Shown piece by piece: positions 57,301-64,000 of a DNA stretch of 64,000 bases. The stretch's first letter is position 1. The number at the start of each line of letters is the position of its first letter. Origin of the DNA: Melieria omissa (Eukaryota; Arthropoda; Insecta; Diptera; Ulidiidae); contig OZ020267.1 in the NCBI GenBank assembly GCA_963971225.1, positions 49,795,993-49,859,992 of the forward strand, read 5' to 3'. The notes beneath the pieces were generated by a model. That model saw nothing but the letters and a program-made list of their open reading frames with translations. It did no database searches and was not told where the DNA came from. The position numbers and the translations under genes were made by a program.

Positions 57301-59840
57301 CGAAATTTCCAATAGGCGGTTCACCCTTCGCTTTTATCTAACGAACGGCGGCGGCACTTGGAGTGAGAATTTATGTTTATGCGAATTTAATCGCCGCCTC
57401 GCGACTTACGTGCAAGTACTCTCTGAGCAAATATGTAAATGTGCTGCGCAAAATATTCGTCTACGAAGTGCAGTAGCCGAGGTTAACTTTTTTCGGCCTG
57501 GCTTCCTTATCGAAACTGAGTGCTGAATGCATGGTATCTTCTGACACACATTGAATGTTTCTATGTCAATGTGAAAATAGATGTTCAAGTTGACTTTCCA
57601 AAACATTGCAGCTTCTAGACTAAGGGCTGAAGTATGACTTGTATGGAGTTTATGGATTTACCGAGTCTCTAAAGTTTCAATAATGCAAGTCGAAATGTTT
57701 TGTATTTTGCCGCTTTGGTTTCAAAATACTCCTTTTCACAGTGAAAGTCCAGAATGTGGAATCTGTGGAAATGGTTCGTAGTTTACGATTTCTAGTCCTT
57801 TTAAATTCACTTCAACATTTACTGCCGACTATGTCGGAATTGGTCATCGAGAAGTCTGAAGTCTTCTGAATAACATAAATTGGCAATCGCTTTGCTTCTT
57901 CTTGATTGGGTTTTGCAATTGCCAACTTGGTGGTTGGTGTTGCTGGTGGAGAGTGTATGAGTAGTGTGTGTGTGCATGCGCCACCTTCCACGCAAATTGC
58001 CGCGGCCAACAGCAACGGAGCGGAATACTGACCGCGTCATTGTTGTTGCCGTAGTTTGTGTGCATCGTTGCAATTGTTGTTGCTGCTGTTGCAGCACTGC
58101 GTGTGTGTGATTGAAATGCGATATTTCGCGTCGATTGTTTTGTTGTCTGTGAAATGAACTTTAATTTCCTCAATTGCGCGACTAGCACAACAACAAAATA
58201 AATAAAGCAGCATAGAGCGAGCGGTCGAAACGTTGGGGTTACTCGTGGTGGCATTTGAAAACTGCTGGCTGGCTGCACGTTGTGCGGCGCTGTGTTTTTG
58301 ATTGCAAGCAATTATCCGTGCACGCTGTAGCAACTGATGGAAAGCGCAGCCGGGGGGGAGTGGGACAGCGGGTGCTGCGGTGAGTTGCAGTAAAGTGTTG
58401 AAAGCAAATTTATTTTTCCGACTTTGCAGTTGCTGGCACCCCACAGCGCCCAATCGCAGTCGTCCGTTCGAGCAACTGAAAATTTCCAACCAGATTACCA
58501 CCTCAACGGTATAAGGCAACAAGTTGCAAGTTTTCAGCGGCATGCCGCACGCTCCTTGCTGTTGCCGCATTTGATTGATCTGCAATGAGTTCTCCTTTTT
58601 GCATGGTTCCCGGTTTTCGCCGATTTTTTTTTTGTGCCCGTGAGCTTTGCAGCAGAAAGTGTTGTCGGCGCAAATCATTGCTGTATCCCTCAGGCAATAC
58701 GCAGTCGCACAATAACGGACTGGAGCTTGGAATTTTTTGGCCGCTTAATTGAAATTGGCAGCTGCGTGTGGTGCGCCGAAATTTGCATCGATTAATGTTG
58801 CTGGATTACCGCATACGTTGCAATGCCGCTGGTGGAGGCATACTGGTGACATCGGCCAACATATCAACGTACATATGCTTGCGTGTATATATGAATGTAT
58901 GCATGTGTGATTAATAGTTATGCAAGTATTTTTTGGGTTGTGCCTGCAGTCATTATCTACGCTTTTTATTGAAAACTTTAAATTACTGCCGGAAAACACT
59001 TTCGCTTCAACATTTACCTCGAGAAATTCGACAGGGCTCGGATGAAAATTCCCGCACAAAAATCGTTCGCTCACGTTTTTCGTTTTCGCCACAATTTGAC
59101 CGCAATTTGCGAGCGAACTTTATCAACAAACCGGCCAAAGTTGCAATTACGCTTAGTTTTGGAAGGCGCAACAAATGGTAAACACTGGCATTGGCGTTGT
59201 TGCCGACACAGCTCGTGGCACTCGTGGCACCAACAAACTGCGCTGCTTCGATTATGCCACGAAAAATGTATCACAATTCTTCAGCTTAGCCTCGCTTCGC
59301 TAATTTACTGCACGAAAATTGCTCTACCTAATCTAAAGCCTCCAACAAAACAAAAACAACTCAAAATCATTAGATTTAAATTAGCAGACAAAAAAGACAC
59401 CATTTGATTTCGTTTAAACAATAAGTTTAGAGAAAAATCTCCTTCAACTAAGTGAATTGTCCGAGAAATGCAAATAGTCGCTGTGTGCCTCGGCAACGGG
59501 AAAATTCAATTGTTTTCATTGTTTTCTTGGCAAATAACGTGGCAACGTGGAAGGACTGCGCGAAAGAAAACTTTCACTTTCAAATGAAGACGCCGCCGGT
59601 TTGCTAATGCGACTTCAAACGCTTTCGTTTCGTTTCATTTCGTTTTCGCTTTTTTGCAGTCTTTTTCGCAGCTCCAAATTGCTTCGGCCACGAACTGAGC
59701 TCATTTCGTAGTTTCACAATTATGTTGTTGTTTCGTTTTTGACGTTGCTGACTTCTTATATGTTTCGTTTAAGCTGCGCGAAATTTGTTCTACTTTCGTT
59801 TTCATATTATGGCGAATGGCGGTCACGGGTAGCGATTTAA

Positions 59841-60295
59841 CCCTTTCGCTATTTTGTTGCCATATGGCAACATGCTACTTTGCGGACGTCTGCATTCTCT
59901 ATGGTTGCAAGAATAGATTTTTTTGTTGATCTTTAGAATAGCTTGAAGTTTTAGGAAAAATACGAAATTAATAAACTGAGTATTAAAGCTTAAAGAAGGA
60001 AGAATACACGTTTTTTAATAGTATATCTTGACATAGTAGAGGAAGAAGAAGCAGAAACAAATTAGAGAACCCTTTTGGTTTGACGTTTTCTTTCAATTTA
60101 GATAAATTTATTTTTTAATTTTGGCTGAAATAAACTTTAATGTTTAAGTAATTATTACAGCCACAACGATGTTGTTGCTCTTATAGAGAAACACTCTAAA
60201 ATACAGGGTCCGAGTATAAAAATGAAATTTTTTTATGGAATGTTGATAAAATTTTAAATTTTTACTTTCCCCAGTAAAAACCTGTAGCGAAAGGG
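59841..60295. mobile_element. piggyBac-like MITE 3 (455 bp, TTAA target)
   Basis: Flanked by TTAA at 59837-59840 and 60296-60299. The first 11 bases, CCCTTTCGCTA, are perfectly inverted at the other end. Fourteen bases in from the left lies a perfect 18-bp palindrome, TGTTGCCATATGGCAACA (59855-59872). The right end carries TTTTTACT and AGTAAAAA as a small hairpin at a comparable distance. AT-rich and non-coding inside. Confidence 0.82.
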
Positions 60296-63200
60296 TTAAT
60301 TGCTGGTGTTGAAAGTGCCAACAACCGGAGTCGGCACCGAAATTGGAGTTAAACTCGCACCTGGGTTCTGATGGTCGAAATCTTATTGCAAACTTCTCAA
60401 ACATGTTGAAAATTATGAAATTAACTTTATTGGGGACAGGTGTACTGGGTGCAGATTTCTCCGGAGCATTTTAAAAGCGTTCAGGGAAATTACTCAGCGG
60501 GCATAACTTCGGACCTTTTTCTCTATTAAAAACTCGCTCCAACATCGGTGTTCCATCGGGTCACGACACGGTGCTTTAATCCATTATACACTATGGTATC
60601 GTTTTTGTGGCAAAATCGCGGAAACATAGAACGCAGGCGGGCTCAAGTTAGGTGCCTAAAAATTCAGCTATTAAAATATTTTTTGACAAGCTGTTTAATC
60701 TTCCAAAACCAATCGTGCAATGATACGTATTAGTAGCAAATAATATTATTAATTGCACTATTTAACACTTTGAAGGTAACTATTTAGCTAGAAATTCCTG
60801 CAGTGATTCATTTGCTTCCGGAAGTTCAGTTTTAATGGCAACTAGCTAAATTCGCGCCTTGCGTTTCGCATCGTCCGATATGTACGTAACATACATATGT
60901 AACAAGTATGTATGTTAGTATGTTCGGTAAGAAGGCAAAACGTGCGAGCGCGTGAATGGAGAAGTACGCCACATTCGCACTTCTCAAGTGACATGCGTCA
61001 ATGCGACTATCAGCGGTGTCGGTATCGCGAAACGCACCGACTGTCCCATTCATTCGTTCATTCATTGAAAAATATTCTACATAGAACGAGAAGAGGAAAA
61101 AAGAAACAACTGGACGCGCAAAAATGGCAAAAGCAGCACGTTCTGGCGCGATTGCGGCAGCAGCACAACTCGCAGATAAACACGTTAATGTGCTGTTTCC
61201 GTTAGTGGTGGCGGCGTACCTGTTGCCACCTTTTCTTTTCTTTGCGTGACATTGCGACAGGTTTTCTTATCGGAGTGAAGTAAATAGAAGCGGCGGGGAG
61301 TTCGGTTCAGTTGGCACAGTTGCTGCGACTTTCAGTAAGTTGTAAACAAGCAAAAACGAAGCGAGGAAAGCGAAATGGTTGAATATTGTTGACAACAGCG
61401 ACAGCAGCGACAACGACTGAGCACCAACAGCGTGCAAAACACGTCCCGCTAGCGGAAGTGAGTTGCCAGCGCTTTGCGCTTTTGACGCATTTTCATGAGT
61501 CGTCGAGTCGTATTGGTTCACATGAAAGTGGAGCCAGTTGCGCTGTCAATCCACAAGAAGACATGCAGCCACGTCTGGCGCGCCCTTCTTTTTGCTGTCG
61601 CCGCTCCAATGTCGTCGTGTCGATTTTGATGCACCAAATATTGATTTAACCCACTTTGCTTTTGTATTTAACCGTTAAACTTGCTGCAATTCAGCCGCTC
61701 GAATGTGGGCCGCGCGAATTGCACCGCTTCGCTACTCCTCATCTGAGTGATGGAGGAAGGGTTGCAGCGAAACGGCCACGGCGTGACACTGTGCGATGAG
61801 GTTGACTTGGCCCGTTTGGACTTCGGTCAGTTGCGAGAACTGGGTTAGTGTGGCAATGTTGTTGCACTGCTGCATTTCAATATTTTTGTATTTACGTTTC
61901 ATGTTATCACAATAAGGAAGAGCGTAAGAGTTGCGACAAACGACTGACAAGAGCAAATGTATTGGAATACTGACGAACGAGAGAGGTGAGATTATTTTGA
62001 AATTGTTTTAAACATGAAAATTAGATAAAAAATACATTAAGATATTATGGAATGATTTCTTTGTTGCTTATACGAAGTATGCATAAATTATCCGATTGAA
62101 ATCTTGAAATTCATAGAAACATTGAAATGGTTCCTTGTGGGTAGGTACGATAGCTGGCATCTTCCGAGCAGACCTAACCTCATTTACGCATTTGGATGCT
62201 TGCTTAGGCGAAATTGATTTAAACATGCTGGCGCTGAATTATTATTGGTTATTATTATTATAAGTTATTGAAATATTCTTCGCGAAAACTTGCACTTCAC
62301 CTTCACAACAATTCAATACGTGTTCCGAATTATTAACACAAAACATCAAATCCCTTAAAACGACTTTTACCTTTGCATTCCTTAATGCTTAATGTAACCA
62401 ATGGCAAATCGTTTACACGACTACCTAACAACAACATCCAAACATGCAAGAAGCACATAAAATGACAAGTGTTAAGCCGCATATCCGGCTTCGGTATGGC
62501 TCAGTGCTGCTACGATTTGGGACACATTTTTTGGTAGTTGGCCCAAATCGGTTTTGCTTTTGGCCTGTTATTGCAAATCAAGAAAGAAATTAAGATGCAA
62601 AAACAAAGCAACAACAACTATCGCTATGTCGATAACGTGCGTGTTTCACACTTTTTTTTTTACAAATTCGTGAGCGGTTAACTTGCTTTTGGCTAAAACA
62701 GCCAGAGCAGCCGGCTTTAAGAGTGCGAACAGTGAGAGCGAGAGCGAAAGGCGGACGTGTGCAGAACTCGGGAACGCAAAGTTGCGACGGCGACTGCGGC
62801 GTCGGTGGGGAGTTGCTGTTGACCGCGTGACATAAATTTTTGCCGCATATCAACCAATACGCACTTTACAACAGCAACACTTCCAACAACAGCAACAGCA
62901 ACAACAAGGTTAAACTTCAATGAAATTTTTTGGCAACTGGATTCGGTTGGTTTCTGCCTTTTTTGTTTCGGGTTGAAGGTTTTTTTACTGTTGTTGTTTC
63001 TTTTTTAACGCAACACGAAACGTAAACAATGATGGAGTGGCATTTTATTTTTATTGTTCTTGTTGTTAGTGTAGCCATTTTGGCGTTGCTGCTTTGGCTA
63101 AAATGGCGATGGCGATGGCATTCCGCACACGCACAAGTGGAAGGGAACGCGCAGCCCACTGAAATAACAACAACAGCGTCGACCGCGCACAAATTAAGCG

Positions 63201-64000
63201 CGAAAGTGAATTTCGGCCTAAATGAAATTTACGCGTGTAGGCAGTCGACCGGTTGTGCTGTCGCTGGTGTTGTCTCTTTTTCGTTTTAAGCTGTTTAGCG
63301 TTTTGCGTTACGCATAACTGTAAAGTGGCGGAGAGCGACACGGCGGGTGTGAGAACGGCATCGCTGTACTCACTGCCGCACGCACACGCACACGCACAGC
63401 AGGGACTCGGCCCCGGTTTTGGGGCCGAAGTGCGCGTTGGCTTTTAACTCGACGCTGTTGGCGGTCATGCGCCGAGGGCCAAAACAATTGCGATGCTTGC
63501 GAAATAAGCAACACGCAATTCTCGTCGCGTGGCTGCGAAACCTGGCGATGGGGTAATATTTGCGTTGCTCTGCGCGGCAACCGGGCGGAGGCCGACGTAA
63601 TGAGGCCAACAACAACAACCGAAATGGGGCCAATAATGCTCCTTAGGTGGTTGAGCCATTTTGACGCGATCACTAACGTCAGTTGTTGTTGTTGCTACGC
63701 ATTTATTTGCCTTGACTTTTTTGTTTTGCTTATTGTTTTTTCACTTTGGGCTTTTTTCCTCCTTTCGTCTTGACTACGCAATTTCTGGTTTTTGGCCAAT
63801 TGTTGGTCTTTTTGCTCATTTGCTGTCTGTGTTGTGGTTTTTGTGGCTACATTTGTTTTGCAATCCTACGTTGGCGGCGTATATGCCTTGGAATTGGGGA
63901 GTGCTCAAGGCACGTGCCCCCAATGTTTGTTGTTGCCATTGTTGTTCTTTTGCAATTTAGTGCGAAGTGATTTTCAACCTAAGTGGCTTTTCAGTTTCTG

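Larger units (their letters stand above)
53665..64000 (-). other. Upstream intron or 5' region of the Glut4EF-like gene
   Basis: Sequence upstream of the first visible coding exon on the minus strand. The preceding exon should end in phase 2. Phase-compatible GTAAGT/GTGAGT donors occur at about 57405 and 63369, but neither has a convincing acceptor or peptide. The stretch holds two piggyBac-like MITEs (53789-54314 and 59841-60295). The rest is AT-rich filler with TTG/CAA and CA-type simple repeats and scattered GC-richer patches at about 56.6-57.3 kb and 63.1-63.7 kb. I see no recognisable gene. Confidence 0.5.

Noticed and set aside
57406..57606. Possible upstream exon of the Glut4EF-like gene with a GTAAGT donor in matching phase
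   Set aside because: Phase agreement has a one-in-three chance, acceptors just upstream are poor, and the peptide looks non-coding.
61645..61680. Another TTAACCC end of a piggyBac-like element
   Set aside because: No matching GGGTTAA partner within a reasonable distance; the same holds for TTAACCC at about 22712 and 27903 and GGGTTAA at about 4277 and 8289.
63370..63633. Possible upstream exon with GTGAGT donor and matching phase near the right edge
   Set aside because: The frame ends in a GTGTGC simple repeat (CVCVCVR) and no acceptor or start could be supported.
1..64000. tRNA, rRNA or CRISPR features
   Set aside because: No A/B-box pair with GGTTCGA-type sequence, no rRNA-like blocks and no spaced direct repeats of CRISPR type were seen.

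Overview
This window looks like non-coding DNA from a higher fly (Diptera, Schizophora; a tephritid is possible, but the species cannot be fixed from sequence alone). The signs are an AT-rich background, many CAA/TTG and CA/GT simple repeats, a 70-bp intron between two coding exons, many short terminal-inverted-repeat transposons, and fly-type recursive splice sites. No complete gene, rRNA, tRNA or CRISPR array was found. Nearly all of the open frames are short, low in complexity and unsupported.

The gene signal is on the minus strand near the right side. Two adjacent coding exons, 53534-53664 and then 53246-53463, are separated by a 70-bp intron with matching splice phases. Joined, they encode a Ser-rich segment with an acidic DEG motif and a basic PRKKK end. 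In order and character this resembles the region ahead of the zinc finger in the SLC2A4RG/ZNF395/ZNF704 family, whose fly member is Glut4EF. The family call is from recalled motif order, not a search.

The sequence downstream of these exons (53245 to 1) holds no further recognisable exon, so it is read as one intron of at least 53 kb. On the same strand it carries three textbook ratchet points at about 40445, 18965 and 6676. Each is a strong polypyrimidine tract plus CAG fused directly to GTAAGT, GTAAGC or GTGAGT. They split the intron into steps of about 12.8, 21.5, 12.3 and more than 6.7 kb. This predicted zero-nucleotide-exon recursive splicing is the main biological system in the window.

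The intron and its upstream neighbour hold a varied set of DNA transposons. They are: an inverted pair of a 0.6-kb element (2077-2681 and 4603-5226); a frameshifted Bari-like Tc1 element (28113-29740); a hAT relic with a perfect 8-bp target duplication (30734-31610); a fold-back element (39504-40074); a small hAT-like MITE (40749-40882); a pogo-like MITE (46679-46913); and three piggyBac-like MITEs in TTAA sites (49565-50070, 53789-54314, 59841-60295). The last three share a subterminal palindrome at a nearly fixed distance from the left end.

The rest is intronic sequence with a few possible regulatory clusters (paired CREs near 8.5 kb, paired AP-1/CncC-type sites near 43.0 kb), a long AATAAA-containing hairpin near 26.9 kb, and leader-like sequence near 19.6-21.3 kb.
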